A stretch of 64,000 nt of DNA from Apoda limacodes (GCA_946406115.1 OX291557.1:16710501-16774500); one strand, 5' to 3'. Positions 1-12,369 are shown, numbered from the stretch's first letter. Numbers and translations: made by a program. Notes: generated from the letters alone by a model not told the origin.

Positions 1-210
1 GCCTTTAAATCCCTCGCTGTGCTCAGTAGTCTATATTAGACTCACTCGCTACGCTTGTGATTCAATTCTGGACTACTTCGCTAGCTCGACATTTAAAATT
101 GGCACCCTTCACAAAAACAACTTTGCCCGCTTGTTGAACTAATAACTATTTCATCCCATCTATTCGAAAAACGTTAATTTATACGCTATTAGGCGGGAGC
201 AAAGCGCATT
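1..210 (+). repeat. 'ccctcgct' dispersed repeat, copy 1
   Basis: The sequence opens with the phrase 'ccctcgctgtgctcagtag', then 'ctcgctacgcttgtgattc' and 'ctggactacttcgctagctc'. Related text recurs at 768-835 in the same orientation and at about 52430-52570 on the other strand. No coding signal is visible. The stretch 190-235 can fold, since 'gcgggagcaaa' is roughly complementary to 'tttgcttccgc'. The family is unclassified and this copy may be cut by the window edge. Confidence 0.55.
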
Positions 211-438
211 TTTGCTTCCGCTCTCGAAGCGGGCAGTAATGAATTTTGAGCAATTTCTTCTAATAGAAAATGCGAACTGCGTCCTTATTCTTTACTCTTA
301 TCAACAACAGTTCAACATTCAAAATGTTTTAAATGTAAATGTATTTTTTTTATTAGATTCCTTTACTTTAAACATTATACTTTATACTTTTTTATTATTA
401 GAGTTCTGTCAAAAAGCGCCTTTAATTGCTTTTTAGAG

Positions 439-703
439 TTCCGTAGAGGTAATTAGGAACCCTATTACTAAGGCTTCGCTGTCCGTCCGTCCGTCTGTCA
501 CCAGGCTGTATCTCATGAACCGTTGAAATTTTCAGAGAAGATGTATTTCTGTTGCCGCTATAAGAACAAATACTAAAAAACAGAAAAAATTTTTTTAGGG
601 GCTCCCATACAACGTACGTGATTTTTTTGCTCGCTTTTGTAGATAATGGTACGGAACTTTTCGTGCGCGAGTCCGATTCGCACTTGGCCGATTTTATTTC
701 CAT
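439..703 (+). mobile_element. Dispersed element with 'gcacttggccg' end, copy 1
   Basis: It begins with 'gttccgta', passes through 'ctgtccgtccgtccgtctg' and 'caccaggctgtatctcatg', and ends with 'acggaacttttcgtgcgcga' followed by 'gattcgcacttggccgattt'. I recognise this arrangement as a very common dispersed element of lepidopteran genomes. It has no open frame of its own and its class is not certain from sequence alone. It sits between two pieces of the 'ccctcgct' repeat, which suggests insertion into an older copy. A strongly diverged relative lies at 18639-19138. Confidence 0.75.
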
Positions 704-767
704 ACAGAGGGTTGAAAATTGGAGTTTATCACTCGGTCACGAAATGTTTTTAGCTAGAGCGACGAAT

Positions 768-835
768 ATTGAATCCCTCACCACACTCAGGATTCTACTT
801 AAGAATCCTTAGGCTACGTTATAGATTAAAAATTT
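768..835 (+). repeat. 'ccctcgct' dispersed repeat, copy 2
   Basis: The text 'gaatccctcaccacactcag' and 'aatccttaggctacgttata' matches the opening of the window with scattered substitutions. It may be the other side of copy 1, displaced by the element at 439-703, or a separate copy. Confidence 0.5.
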
Positions 836-984
836 TGCAATCATCATAAAAATATTATTGTTATTAACCAAACGAGCAAGAAAATGCCTTAAAATTTCGG
901 CGTAAGTTGGGGTATTTCCAAATTATGGTTTCTTAACAAAAAGAAATATGACAATCTCTCTTTTTTTATTTGCAAATTATGTTG

Positions 985-1215
985 TTAATAATCATTATTA
1001 TTTGTGGATTTCCTATATGAGTTAATCGACCCAAGCTTACCAATCCGTGGTCTCCACTCTAAGCCTCGTCTACTACAACGGCCATCGATTCTGCGACAAA
1101 TATAACCAGCCCATTTCCACTTTAGCTTGCTTATTCTGTAGGCTATGCCGGCTTTGGTTTGCGTCGGATCATACCCATCCTTCAAAGAAACTCCGAGCAT
1201 AGCCCGTTCCACAGG
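985..1215 (-). pseudogene. RTE-type non-LTR retrotransposon, C-terminal relic
   Basis: On the minus strand an open frame of about 75 codons contains ERAMLGVSLKDG, then RISKLKWKWAGYICRRIDGR and LEWRPRIGK. This order is the C-terminal part of the reverse-transcriptase polyprotein of RTE-type LINEs, downstream of the polymerase domain. The usual next block (RPPTRWTDDL) is already lost, the endonuclease and polymerase domains are absent, and there is no start. It is a dead 5'-truncated fragment. The neighbouring piece at 1258-1350 is from the same type but lies on the opposite strand. Confidence 0.88.
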
Positions 1216-1257
1216 TCGCTAAGTAACTTTAAACTGACATAAAAAAGATTACCGGAA

Positions 1258-1350
1258 ATAGCTAGATAAGAAAGGCGGAGGATCGAGTGTCGTGGCGTTC
1301 ATTAGGGTATGCCCGTGTCCAGCAGTGTTGCTGTAAGCTGATTGAATGAT
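1258..1350 (+). pseudogene. RTE-type retrotransposon, extreme 3' end
   Basis: The plus strand reads 'ggaggatcgagtgtcgtggc' and then 'tgcccgtgtccagcagtg', closing with 'gctgattgaatgattga'. It corresponds to the last 25 or so codons of RTE-like LINEs (consensus ending EAYVQQW) and the start of the 3' repeat tail. The frame is broken. It is the opposite orientation to the relic at 985-1215, so at least two insertions or an inversion are needed. Confidence 0.7.
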
Positions 1351-4300
1351 TGAAATTAATTGATTAGGTAGTTATCTACTGTTTTTACATGCTAATAAAT
1401 TTCTTGCAAAACTGTTCAATACAAAATCAACATTGAACCAAGTAATTACCTATGGATATGACGCCATATAGCAGTATACCATAAAAAGACCGCAAAAAAT
1501 TTATATCGACGAAACAAATAATAAAGGCAGTTTCGGTAAAACCATGCAAGTAGCAACAGATGCCACGTGTTGAACACAAAAAGGATGAGTTACGAAACAC
1601 CGGATGACGGAACTCTGTAGTTAAGATGATCGACATATTCGTCGTATTTCACAGTCTTAACTGCTTTATTAGCTGATCAAGTAAAAATGATCAAAGTACA
1701 CCGTGACGCCTTGTAATTACAACTTACATTTTAATTTGATAGGATTATTTAGCTCTTAGTAAAATTATGCCTTTTACAATTTAAAAAGCAACACAAAGGT
1801 AAAAATTTTTTAGAGGTTATCTGATTTTTATTAAGTTTATATTTGTACATCCAAAAAACCGAAAACTTGCCACCAGAGAATATTTTCTGCATACCTACTT
1901 TAAGCATAACATTGAAATAGTACTATTACGTATACTTAAACACTAATATATATATATATATAAAACAATTATAGGCCAACTCTTAAAGAACTGAAAAAAG
2001 AACACGAAAGTTTTGTAACCCTAACGATTCACGTCAAGTTAATGCGGAATTCGAAAATCATAAAAATAAGTGTGCTAGTCAGTTATAGCACACAAGGGAG
2101 GGTAGTGTAACACCATACACTCAGGTGGGCACCCCTTATCGTACTCCATCTACTGTAGTGACCACTTCACGCACCTTTTTGACACTTGACCGTTGTTTTC
2201 CTCCCTTCATTTACTGATATTTACAGATAAAAGTTTTTACACGTGTTTTTTAATAATGAATCCCTTATCAATGTCATTTTCCATGTCACTTAATTACACT
2301 TGTGTCATTTTTGTGACGATAACAATCGGTTATAGTCATATGTATTTTTTTAAATTATTTACGTAATTTAAAAGAAATGAAAAAAACTACTCGTTCTTTC
2401 TGAAGATACACCCTCATTCTTCATAAAAGATGTATATCTTCACGGAGTTTATCCCTAGAAGGGGGTTTTTAGTAGTTGTTTATATGAGAGGAAAAATAAT
2501 AAAAATAAGTAAGGTATTAGTAAAATATTGTAAGATTTGTCATCATTTGTCGACTTGAAATTCCATATTTTACTGTTAGAAAGAATAGAATTTTATGAGG
2601 CTCTAAGTATATACACTTCAGTACTTTCTTCATACTAATTTCAGCTTGATACTTTCGCCATTTTGAAGAATAAAGGTCTTGACATAGACAGGTAGAAAAA
2701 TAAACGAATCCTGTAAGGTCCTTTTAAGATATTGAACCCCAAGAGAGTTAAATTATATTTTCCGTTAAGATATTCTCGTAAATTACCTAAATCATAAACT
2801 ATTCTGAACAATAGAATATAAATAATTATATAAAGTACCACGTACGATGTGCTAATGTCTTATTTATGGGTGTTTGGATGTCGAACTGGCAGTTTTCACA
2901 TGCTTATCCCGTAAGCTACCTGGGATGCATCCGCGGTATTGTAGGGCATGTAGAGTTAAGAAGTTTTGGAATAGACATACAACTCACAGTAATATAATTA
3001 CAGAAATAATAATTTTATTCTGTCATCTATTTTCAAAAATTATAACTGTATTGTAAAACATTTTTATATCAGTGAGTGTATATTTGTGGATGATATGCTC
3101 TGTTATCTGTTCAAAATATGTATTGTATTTCAAAAGAAGGGTTTTATTACTATACTAGTCGTAAATATGTATGTATATTTGTAATCTGTACTCTCAAAAT
3201 CTTTTCTTTCTTCTATTTTCTGCTGAAAGTACTCATAAGTAAAACATTATATAATATTTTAAACCAGAATTGCGGGAGGATTAGTAGCCTATGATATCGC
3301 AATATTCAAAGTTTATATTTAATGATTTACCTTCCACAAATCCATTTACGTGGATTCCGGAATAAGATTGGCTAATATAAAAAAAAAATTACCATGAAAA
3401 ACAACGATATAAAAAGAACTTGAGTTACCTAAGGTATTTTAAAGAAAGGTTCTAAGATCAGCAGTTGAAAAAAATCGGTAAAATATTTAACTATAAGGAG
3501 CATGATATGGTAATAAACAATCTGACATCCGAATTTAGATTACAGATATTCAACATAGGATTATTTAAGTACATAATTATAACGACTTAATGATTAGAAG
3601 GACAAAAATTTTAAAAATTAAGATTTTATAAATCAGGTTGGATTAGATATTATAAAAAACACAACTTTCAAAACGAAAACATTTACTTTCTTTGTAATAA
3701 CTGCTCAATCACAACATAGCATAAAACAATGTCCTCTGTTACGTACGTCTGTCCGTCTACTCACCATGGATTTTTCTGTCTCTGAAAATACTCTCCCTTA
3801 GCACACTTTAGACCCATCTCGCCCCCTAAATCCATTTAATTCCGGGCACGCAACTCGTAGCTAACTTCAGAGGAATAAAGAACCGTGCAAGCATTGTATG
3901 GTACTTATTCTACGCGAATTCATAGCTCTACGTTTCCAGGTGATTTTTTACGGTTTCCAATAGAGTAGTTTGTAGCGATGCGATTTTAATACACATTTAG
4001 ATAGCCATTTAACCCGTACATCAACTATGTCGAATACACCTTTTTACGGGGCCATATAACATGTTAGGAATGGTTATTTTATGGTACCCACAGCGGTTAG
4101 GGTGCGTTCAGATTCTTGTCATAACATTTTGGATTCTCGATACGTCATATCAGACGTGCGTGTAAAATGATAAGAAGTGTGTAACTGACTTATCATATTA
4201 TAGCTATAAAATTTGATATCGTTTTTATGTGTTTTGTTTTTTGGAGTAGTTGCCTTTTTTGGTAGTACCGTTTAATAGTTACATTAGCATTTTTGCAAAC

Positions 4301-4620
4301 TTTCTTTTCTTCTAGAAGGTTGATCTGTTTACATAAATATGCATATACTTAATATTGTTTTGTCGGATCGTTTATTACTACAGTATCTGTTTCAAATAAA
4401 TGTTAAATTATTTCACTAAAATATTAGTCTTTTAAGTGCGTAGGCGTTAGTAAAAATGTCAGGTCATTTAAGAAAAAGAAATTTCGTGTGTTATGTCATG
4501 ATAATATATATATTTCAATTTATTTTTATATTTCTTTTAAACATACTTTTTATAATTTATATAAATTTTAGTTTTTTTATATGATTTGTTTTGTAAGTAT
4601 CTTTTCGGCTTTTATCCTTA
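1351..4620. other. AT-rich stretch without recognised gene
   Basis: No open frame longer than about 70 codons and none resembling a known family. A (TA) microsatellite lies at about 1947-1962. At 2071-2094 'gtgtgct' and 'agcacac' can pair around a 10-nt loop, next to a GC-richer patch (2100-2200). A second GC-richer patch lies at 3760-3890. I see no splice-flanked exon. Confidence 0.6.
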
Positions 4621-4628
4621 AAATCTTA

Positions 4629-4771
4629 ACCAGCGGCTGGATACACACCTACATCCTAATGTGGTGGAGAGCTTCTTTTAACCAACCACTTTAGTACTGT
4701 GTGACAGGTGGTGAGCCCATCAGCACAACACTGCTTTCGATAGCAGTGTATCTGGATTAAGGTGGCTTTAC
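4629..4771. repeat. Repeat A, copy 1
   Basis: The landmarks are 'gctggatacacacctacatc', 'ggtggtgagcccatc', 'caacactg' and 'ctggattaaggtggc'. The same landmarks in the same order recur at 53758-53890 and 59548-59655. It is non-coding, about 140 bp long and strongly diverged between copies. Orientation and class are unknown. It could be a SINE-like or short DNA element. Confidence 0.7.
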
Positions 4772-6600
4772 TTATGTCCTATGTTTACATCGTATATTAC
4801 GCTTTACACTAATAAGCGGTAAAATAGAAAACCCTGGTACAGATTAATACACCCGTATTGCTAATTCCTGACGAACTATAGAAAGTAAGTTAGAATTGTT
4901 TTCCATACCCTATCCAAAACATTTACTTTATTTGACAATGAGTTTTTAGTCTTTTGACACTCGTAGAATAAACAAACGAACTCAAATTTCACGATATCAA
5001 GCACAATTTTTTTAGGCTAAGAAACCCTTTTAAATAAAAAAAACCTGAGAATCGATTACTGAATTACTATCCGCTTCATATTTCCAATACAATCATTTTT
5101 ACCTGAAGATCAAATGCTACAGTTGGTAGTGGTAGTGCTAGGATTTTCCGTTGACATCCATTGCATAAAACTACATGTATATGGTATGTAAGATTTTATG
5201 CTATATATGTACATTTTTATTGTCTCGAAGTTGTTACATCATATCAAATCAATTAAAACGCGTTAGCAATTGATTACTATATAAAAAAATCTTTCTATTT
5301 TTAGATGGGTTACATATATAGGTTTTAAATAAATATTTGTACATTTTTGTACACCACTAAGGTGGCTAACAAACTAACGGTCCGCCTGATAGTAAGCGGT
5401 CACCGCAGCCTATGTATAGATACATTATACATATACATTTTTTATTATGCACAATTGTGATTTACTAATAGCCTAAACGGTGCAGATGAATATAGTTGTG
5501 AGATGTAACTTTATCATTGATAACAGACAATGAAAACAAAACACAATAAATCGGGTAATAATAACTGTGAATGAACTAGCAATATGAATTATTAACTCCA
5601 AAAAGTAAAAATTATTAACTCATAGATAAATATCATTAATATTCATTTGTATTGGTACACGATCACAAGAGTCTACAAGGATGTTCACCAAATTGTAATT
5701 TTTCAAACACCACAAAATGTATTTACTATTAAGTTTATCTCAACGTATGCTTTTGAGTCCCAAAGAATAATGTATGTACGGGGATCATAGAGGTGATTGT
5801 TTGTCGGTTGCAAAGGGTTACGAAAATAATATAAATGTATCAGTTCTCAGTTTGAAAAATAAGTTTTTAGTTCTTTGTGGGATCAATCAATAGCAACAAT
5901 GTTACATCCGTTAGGCAGTGTTTCCCAAAATTTCTTTTTTTTTTTGTTACGAGATGCATTATTTTATTTGAATAGTGTTTTTTTTTATATATTGTCAAAA
6001 TTATTATTTAAAAACTTATAATGGATTTTTATTTTATCTTGGAATAATCAATTTTGATAGGTAATCGCTGTACCAATGTAAACTGTTTTTTGTTGGCGGT
6101 ATTTTTTTTATTTTTAGTTATTTTAATCCTTATGCATTTTCATAGTTTATTAATCGTATAATTAAATTTTCCTACTCAGCAATTTATCAATTTTGATTAA
6201 TTACTTAGTATTTTTAGTTATTTTTATTTTGTTTTAGTAAAAGTGAATTATGCATTTTTAATATTTACAGAATGAAATTATTATTGTTAATAAAGTAATA
6301 CAAATCATCATCTTTCTTCATCAAACTTAGAGTTGCCTACACTTTGAGACGCATTGCTTGCGAATTGTCAACGATCGATATTAATCCTTGCAAAATCTTC
6401 ACGCTTGCCGATCACCATTCAAAACAAATTCTGGCTTATTAAAACTGCCTTCAGGTAGATGAGACTCGTCACTTTTGAAGACTTATCCCTTCACAAACAC
6501 AAATAATTCAAAGTGTACACAAAATCAACCGTAAGACACAAAAGTTATGCTACATTTATAATATGTTCTTGTGCATTTTTATAGTAACATATTTTTGAGG
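4772..6600. other. AT-rich stretch, no gene seen
   Basis: Contains the LINE tail at 5350-5416 and otherwise long T- and A-rich runs. A slightly GC-richer patch at 6340-6460 includes 'caacgatcgatattaatcc'. No coding signal. Confidence 0.55.
5350..5416 (-). mobile_element. LINE 3' tail ('gcttgtttgccacc' type), fragment 1
   Basis: On the minus strand it reads into 'gtttgttagccaccttagtg' preceded by 'tatcaggcggaccgt'. It matches the 3' untranslated tail that directly follows the coding end of the LINE relic at 9527-9830. It is 5'-truncated to about 65 bp, as expected of incomplete reverse transcription. Confidence 0.75.
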
Positions 6601-6613
6601 AATATTTTGTAAA

Positions 6614-7170
6614 TTTTTACCCGACTACCCAAACAGGGTTATGATTTTGATCGGTATGTATGCATGTTCATCTGTTCCCTTATAACTTCTAAAGTACTAA
6701 CTTATCATTATTTGGCAAATGAGGTACCGTTGGAAGTGTCTTAATAGTCCACTGGTTATAGGCTATGTGACGTCACAATAAAGTAAATATGGCGCCCACT
6801 AGAGGACATAGAGCCATGAACTAATTGCTTATTTTTTGTACTAGATGGCGCTTACTACTGTAATATTTCTCGGAATATGACTTTGTCTAATTATACCTAC
6901 ACACGAGTATGTCATATACTGCACAAACTTTGACTACCCATTTTATAGGCCAGACCGCTAATTTCCGTAATTATAACATAAAAATTATCACATAATTATT
7001 ACATAATGCCATATAAATCACTATGAGATGTATTTTCTACATTTTTCTAAAGTATTATACCATAATGACGTCTTGAAACTTTTAATTTTTTGTAGAGAAT
7101 TTAACGTGCTGACCGTTTTGTAGTCACATTTTTTTTACTTTTTGGTACAACTTAGTCGATGTACAAGGTA
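6614..7170 (-). mobile_element. Dispersed element ending 'agtcgggtaaaaa', copy 1
   Basis: Read on the minus strand it runs from 'aaatgtgactacaaaacggt' through 'aaaaattaaaagtttcaag' and 'gcggtctggcctata' to a tail 'gtttgggtagtcgggtaaaa'. The first half aligns over about 210 bp with 45981-46190 on the plus strand. It holds no open frame. The internal phrase 'tagatggcgcttact' (plus strand, 6842-6857) also occurs at 22387-22402. The class is unknown, and the terminal half resembles a frequent lepidopteran repeat. Confidence 0.7.
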
Positions 7171-7199
7171 ACGACAAATTTTATTTATTTAACCGACTT

Positions 7200-7650
7200 T
7201 AATAGCAAAGAAATGCAATACAAAAATTTACACAACTGTTGAACATAGTCATATATAGATTTATAGTAGCATTAAATTAAATACAATAAATTGAGTAATA
7301 ATGCACTAGACGAAAGCAAGTTTTATAACAAATATTTTTTTTCAATCCTTCAGATGCCATAGTTTTCCTTTAAAACCTGCACAAAAACGGCGTGTAAATA
7401 CGCCGTTCTCCCCTTTATATTAGACTTAATCAGTACTCAGGAATTGAAGTAGAATGTATTCTCTACTTGTAAAACGCATAATCTCTTAGTGTTTCTGTTT
7501 TTTTCGTATGTGTTTAAGTATAATTAAAGATTTATCGCGTAGAGAATTATTAAGGAAGTTGTAGTAGGTTTACAAAAATGTTATAATTTGTCGGTGCTAA
7601 GGTTAATAAAAATAAACTGCATCCATCTTTGCATCATCTGCATTATCTAT
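7200..7650. other. AT-rich spacer with a small hairpin repeat
   Basis: At 7386-7407 'aacggcgt' and 'acgccgtt' form a perfect 8-bp stem with a 6-nt loop. The surrounding text ('gcacaaaaacggcgt') recurs, diverged, at 17357-17400 and on the minus strand at 45693-45745, so this is a small dispersed repeat. No gene. Confidence 0.5.
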
Positions 7651-7768
7651 AATGCAGCAATCTTTTCTGACCCAGTATATGGTCGCTAGTGTCGTGTGAG
7701 TTCACACCATTTTAATATGGCGACTGTAGTTTTGATATTTGACCACCGGGTTAAAAAAAATTGTGCTC
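7651..7768 (+). mobile_element. Short TIR element (MITE family M1), copy 1
   Basis: About 118 bp, starting 'aatgcagcaatcttttctga' and ending with a degraded inverted copy. The core contains 'ggtcgctagtgtcg', 'gttcacacca' and 'aatatggcgactgtag'. Three further copies lie at 14604, 19711 and 25357. No coding capacity. The ends resemble TA-flanked miniature elements, but the superfamily cannot be fixed from these degraded ends. Confidence 0.8.
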
Positions 7769-7769
7769 T

Positions 7770-9520
7770 GGACTTTATTGTAAGCGGCACTTTTATTGTT
7801 AATTAAGATTTGTGAAATTTTAAAATTGCTTTTTTAAAAAAATTCTTTAATGTAAGTTACTTTGGGTGTCGACCATTTATTTTTAAAATTGATTTTTGCA
7901 GCTGAATTAATATTATTTTATTACGCCTGAATCAGCAATATAATCAACTTTATTATGGATATATAATTATATTTAGACAGAAACTGAAAACTATCAACTT
8001 TATAATTTAGTTACAATAGCTTTATTGGGAAACTACTGAAGTTATATTTCTGGTTAACCTTACTGTGAACATTTTGCGGAAAAGATTATGTATGTTATAC
8101 ATATGATAAAACATTTGTGTTGATATTTCTTTAGTTAGTTGTAAAAAATTTTTTTTTTAATTAGTCCATGAGAAAGTCCACAATGCCGTTAAAGTTTCAT
8201 AAGAAAACAGTCAAGGATAAGGGTGTGGTGCGACATACAGCAGCCGATAATTAAGGCGTATTCAAACCATGATCGGAAACTATAAATAATAGAATTTTCG
8301 AATCGTACCGGATCTCTTTTGTGCGCAATTATTAAAAGTTTCTCAGTGAATCGAACCCTTTCCAATCGATCGGGTTGGTTTAATAACATGCTGGTGACTG
8401 AGAAAGCTCCTGTCTCACAGGTGGGTACGAAACACTATATCGAAATCCAACATGTATTTCTTACGAAATTCTATTTATTATATTATTTGTCACTATTTTT
8501 ATTACAATTTCAGTGCATGCTAACACATGGCTAGCAGAATTGATAAACTATGTAGGTAACTTAAAATATAGTTATGTTTATTTTGATTAATGTTGTAAAT
8601 TTAGTCATCGTCATATCACACACAATATGTCCACTGCTGAGTATAGGCTTAATTCTATTTAATAAAACAAACGGTTGTTCTGACCCATATATTCATTAAG
8701 CTGCTTCTCGCAGTCGCTAGTAATTTTGAGATTTGGAAGTAATAATAAAAATTTGTGTAGAATTATTTTTTTATATGAATGGCACACAGACCAAATAATT
8801 ATACTTAAACGTTAATTGTGTCTTTTCCGTGTCAATTTTGTCTTAAATATATACGATTTATAAAACAAAAGTGACACATTATCAATTTGTACTTAAAAAT
8901 TTTAACAACAAACAACAAATTGTGTGAAATAATCGAACACAAAAAAAAAACAATTAAATAAAACTGTTTTTGTTCCATTAAAAAAAAAAGAAATTTAAGT
9001 GACAAAAATAAGAAATACAATGAGTGACATGTCAGGTTAGGGTGGCTAGACTTTTTTCTTTCAATCTTTCCCCTTGTGAAGTGTTGGGTGACATTGGTGA
9101 TCGCGATTTTGACGAAGGCCTTTGTTATTTTTTTATTTAAAAAAGAAGAATCGTCTTGCATAAATTAGCGCATGCGTACTAGAGCGGAACATGAATATTC
9201 CCATGTCTATTATTATTTTTTGATCCCTTTTTATGCTCGATATAAAAACCGATAAGATGCAGTGATGTGACTTCAATTTTAATTAAAATCAACAAGAACG
9301 TCAGTTGCAAAACTGGTGTTGAAGATTTTAAATAATTCACAAATTTTTTGATATATGGTTATTTTATATTTATTTATTATAAATATATTATATATTTTCC
9401 TGGGCTTTCTTTTGCCCTTGACTCTGCAGCGTGGAAATTTAAGAATACAATCACTTTTAATTAAAGCGCATCCTGCAGATATGAAGTTATTTGCCACGGC
9501 CATTACACGTCCTTTTTTTT
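7770..9520. other. AT-rich stretch with an RTE scrap
   Basis: At 8600-8655 the minus strand matches the RTE 3' end. At 8200-8420 a less AT-rich patch contains 'ccgataattaaggcg', 'aactataaataatag' and 'cgcaattattaaaag', all homeodomain-type AT cores. A minus-strand frame at 8832-9161 (109 codons, low complexity, many F and L) resembles nothing I know and I do not accept it as a gene. Confidence 0.5.
8600..8655 (-). mobile_element. RTE-type LINE 3' end, tiny fragment
   Basis: The plus strand 'atgtccactgctgagtatag' is the reverse complement of the conserved RTE ending 'ctat.c.cagcagtgga', preceded by a decayed 'catcgtcat' simple tail. This places a minus-strand 3' end here. It is about 50 bp and not coding. 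Confidence 0.65.
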
Positions 9521-9526
9521 TGTTTA

Positions 9527-9830
9527 TACCACTAAGGTGGCAAACAAGCATACTGTCCGCCTGATGGTTAGCGGTCACCGTAGCCTATGGACGCTTGTAA
9601 CACCAGGGGTATCACTCGCGCGTTGCCGACCCTTCAAAAATGCAATAATTTCTTTCTTGAAATAACCCATACTGTAGTCGTTACAGAAAACCTTGGCAGG
9701 GAGCTCATTCCAAAACCGCACTGTACGTGACCATTTCTGTTCTAAAGTGTGAGAATGAATTCCCTGCCGATGGCGAGCGATGCGATGGTAGAAAGTAGCC
9801 GTGTCCTTCTGTAGGGACACAGATCAGGCC
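9527..9830 (-). pseudogene. Non-LTR retrotransposon, C-terminal relic with 3' tail
   Basis: The minus strand has an uninterrupted 81-codon frame ending at a stop at 9575-9577. It contains FYHRIARHRQGIHSHTLE, VRFWNELPAKVFCNDYSMG, YFKKEI and FLKGRQR. This is the typical C-terminal end of a CR1/jockey-like LINE polyprotein, after the polymerase domain. Directly after the stop comes the untranslated tail 'tatgcttgtttgccacctta'. Everything upstream (endonuclease, polymerase) is missing, so it is a 5'-truncated copy, though fairly young since the frame is open. It is the key that explains the small tail fragments at 5350, 38119 and 61420. Confidence 0.9.
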
Positions 9831-9849
9831 TCTCTTTGGAAAAGGGGGC

Positions 9850-12230
9850 TTTAGTCATAGTTCACTAAGTTGGCCCATTGCGATTTTGCTGACGTTGAGC
9901 TAGCCACTCGACTGAAAGAATACCAATTTCTTTTTTATTTAACAATGTTTTTCCCTAACTATTTTAAACCTATAAATTACATAGGTAAATACCTAAAAGT
10001 AAGGTTGTAAATCGAAATGTGTGCTATTTCATAGTAAATAAGTAAAACATAATACTTTAAGCAAGTATTAAATAATTATTTTTAAATGTTTGAAGAAACA
10101 CAAATAATACCCACAGCATTTATTTTACATATATCTCCAACACATTTTTAGGTAAATATACGTTCTTGTATCTCGTCTTGTTAAACAACAAATATTCCCC
10201 ATCCATATACTATCCCTACGCAATATTTATTGCCCCGATTGTCTATGTCACAGTGGACAAATTTACGACACCGTTCCTTATAAATCATTTTCCTCGGCGA
10301 CATTTTAAATACATTTTTATAGGCGAGCCCCAATGTACTAGTGTGGCATTTTAAAGAAGAAATTTATAAGTAATTTGCGAATAAATCTTACGCTAGGGGA
10401 GTTTTTTTCGGTATCTTCTTCACAACGTAAGAGGAGTATTAACATCGTGTATCGATAATTGTCGCACATATTTTAAAATTTCTACTTCAATGGGACTTTT
10501 AGAATGTTTTGTTAGTAAGATTTTATGTGAAATAGCAATTTATATGATTCGTCTTTGTGAAAGAAAATTAAAATGATACGTATTGTATCTAGGTGCGTCA
10601 TTTACTTATTTAGTGTTATTTTTTGTTACAGAAGGTGAGTTCTATAGACAGTTTCTACCAACAAACAATGAAGCAAATCAAAGCAAGTTCTGCAAAAATA
10701 TAAGGTTATTATAAAGGTATATTCTCACAATCGTGGTTCTCACATTTTTTTCAATAGTTATGTGTACAATATTATAAAAAACAATTATAAAGCTATAAAA
10801 GGTAGGTATTTTAGGAAAAAAATATAGACTTTTGTGCTCTTTAAACGCATTCTTTTTCATTGTTGTATTTGTAGTTTTATTGTTAATTTAAGTATTTGAC
10901 TTCAGTAAAAAGTTTGTTCTGTAAGTTTGTCTTGACTTAACATATAAGTCATTCATACTGAAGATAGTCTCTTGGACTGAAACAGCGGAGGAATTAAATT
11001 TTTTCTCCCTTTAATTAACGTTTAATTTATTAAGTCAACGCGTCGTCGAGTATTACAGCTAGTTTAAACTACGAATTCCTATTTTTCCACTCAAGAAACA
11101 TGGGCATCCATAAATAAGGTACGTCACACATTTTGTTGTTCTTTAGACCATCCCCTCTACCCCTTTGCAACTGTGATTTTTCAAAAACCCCTCTCTGCTA
11201 AATATGTGTCGCATAAATGGATAACCCCATACTAGATTGTTTGTAACTGCTTTATTATAAAAATCTACAATTCCTGATTGTTCTACATCACAAATAACTT
11301 CTACAGGCCCCTTATTCAAACTATCTATCTTAATAACAAATACACACTTTCTATATTTATTTTGCAAGTAGGTATTCAAGAAGCCAAGAATTCTAGATCA
11401 TTTTATACATGTTTGTAGGATCCGACACTAAAATGATGACTATAATCAGATAGCGAAAAATTTATTATGAATTGCCCCCCAGGTCAAAAAACTGGATCGT
11501 ATCAAATAATATTCGAAGTGGAAAATTGTGTAGTTTCTATTGTCATAACAAATTATGTAGGATTATTATTATGTGACAATATACAATAAATGCACAGATA
11601 CAAAACAGTGATTAAACAAATAAAACATGACCGCCAGCACAGGAAATAACATTGTTTTTACACCAACAGGTAGACAAATGACGTGTATAATATGTAGAGA
11701 GTTTGTACAGAAATGCGATCGAGCGTGGCGATCGCATCCGCGCTTTTGTGTGTGGCCTAAAACAATGTGTAACGGACCTATATATTTTTTTTATCCGGTT
11801 CAATGGACCAATAGTTCCATTCAAATTAACTAGATCGTGTTACCGAGTTCTTTATTTTATTCTATTAGGTACGTACAACCACGCGATTGTCTGCGTATTT
11901 CTCTGTCCGGGCTCGTGCTTCCCCAATTTATATTTTTAGTGCTAAATTTAAGATATGCCTTTTTTTAATAAAATGTATGAATTAGTTTTAATTTAATCTT
12001 TAGAATGAAATAAAAATATATCTGTCTATCTATACATAGAAAAGAAGATATCGATTTAAGCAAGGATTTCAAACTGCAAAATGTAAGAAACGAATCTAAG
12101 TACGACCTTACTTACACTTTATGATGATTTTGAGGTGTGCAGTATTGGTGTCTAAGAGTTATGGCAATAGAAATACCATATGCTCTGGCTACTTCGTAGA
12201 TACAATAAGGCCACGTATCCAAAATGACTA
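9850..12230. other. AT-rich stretch, no recognised gene
   Basis: Short frames only. At 11713-11737 'atgcgatcg' and 'cgatcgcat' form a perfect 9-bp stem around 'agcgtgg'. A plus-strand frame at 11627-11833 starts with ATG and contains CIICREFVQKC, but I cannot place it in a family. A minus-strand frame at 11143-11379 lacks an ATG. The poly(A)-signal-like 'ttaataaaatg' at about 11967 may belong to an unrecognised retroelement. Confidence 0.5.
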
Positions 12231-12237
12231 CAACATA

Positions 12238-12320
12238 CAATAGTAGCAGGATTCAAAGCTAAAACTTTCCCAGATGGTTACTTAAGGCTGAGTGTTTTAC
12301 CACTATATCAACAGGGTGGA
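12238..12320 (-). mobile_element. tRNA-like SINE head (type S1)
   Basis: On the minus strand, 'gatatagtggtaaaacactc' resembles a pol III A box, and about 35 nt later 'agctttgaatcct' resembles a B box (consensus ggttcgaatcc). The spacing is that of a tRNA-derived promoter, but no complete cloverleaf can be drawn. I read it as a decayed tRNA-derived SINE. Confidence 0.5.
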
Positions 12321-12369
12321 TGGTATAAAATCATAGCAAAATAATATGTTGACATATCGGTAACTAGGC

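Noticed and set aside
8660..8740. Possible fifth copy of MITE family M1 ('ttctgaccc', 'gtcgctagta')
   Set aside because: Only two short phrases match and no ends are present.
8832..9161. 109-codon minus-strand open frame, the longest in the window
   Set aside because: Composition is low complexity (runs of F and L from poly-T), no recognised motif and no splice or promoter support.
11143..11379. Minus-strand frame of 78 codons with protein-like composition
   Set aside because: Starts with TTG, no ATG upstream, no splice sites noticed, and no family resemblance. Could be part of an unknown repeat.
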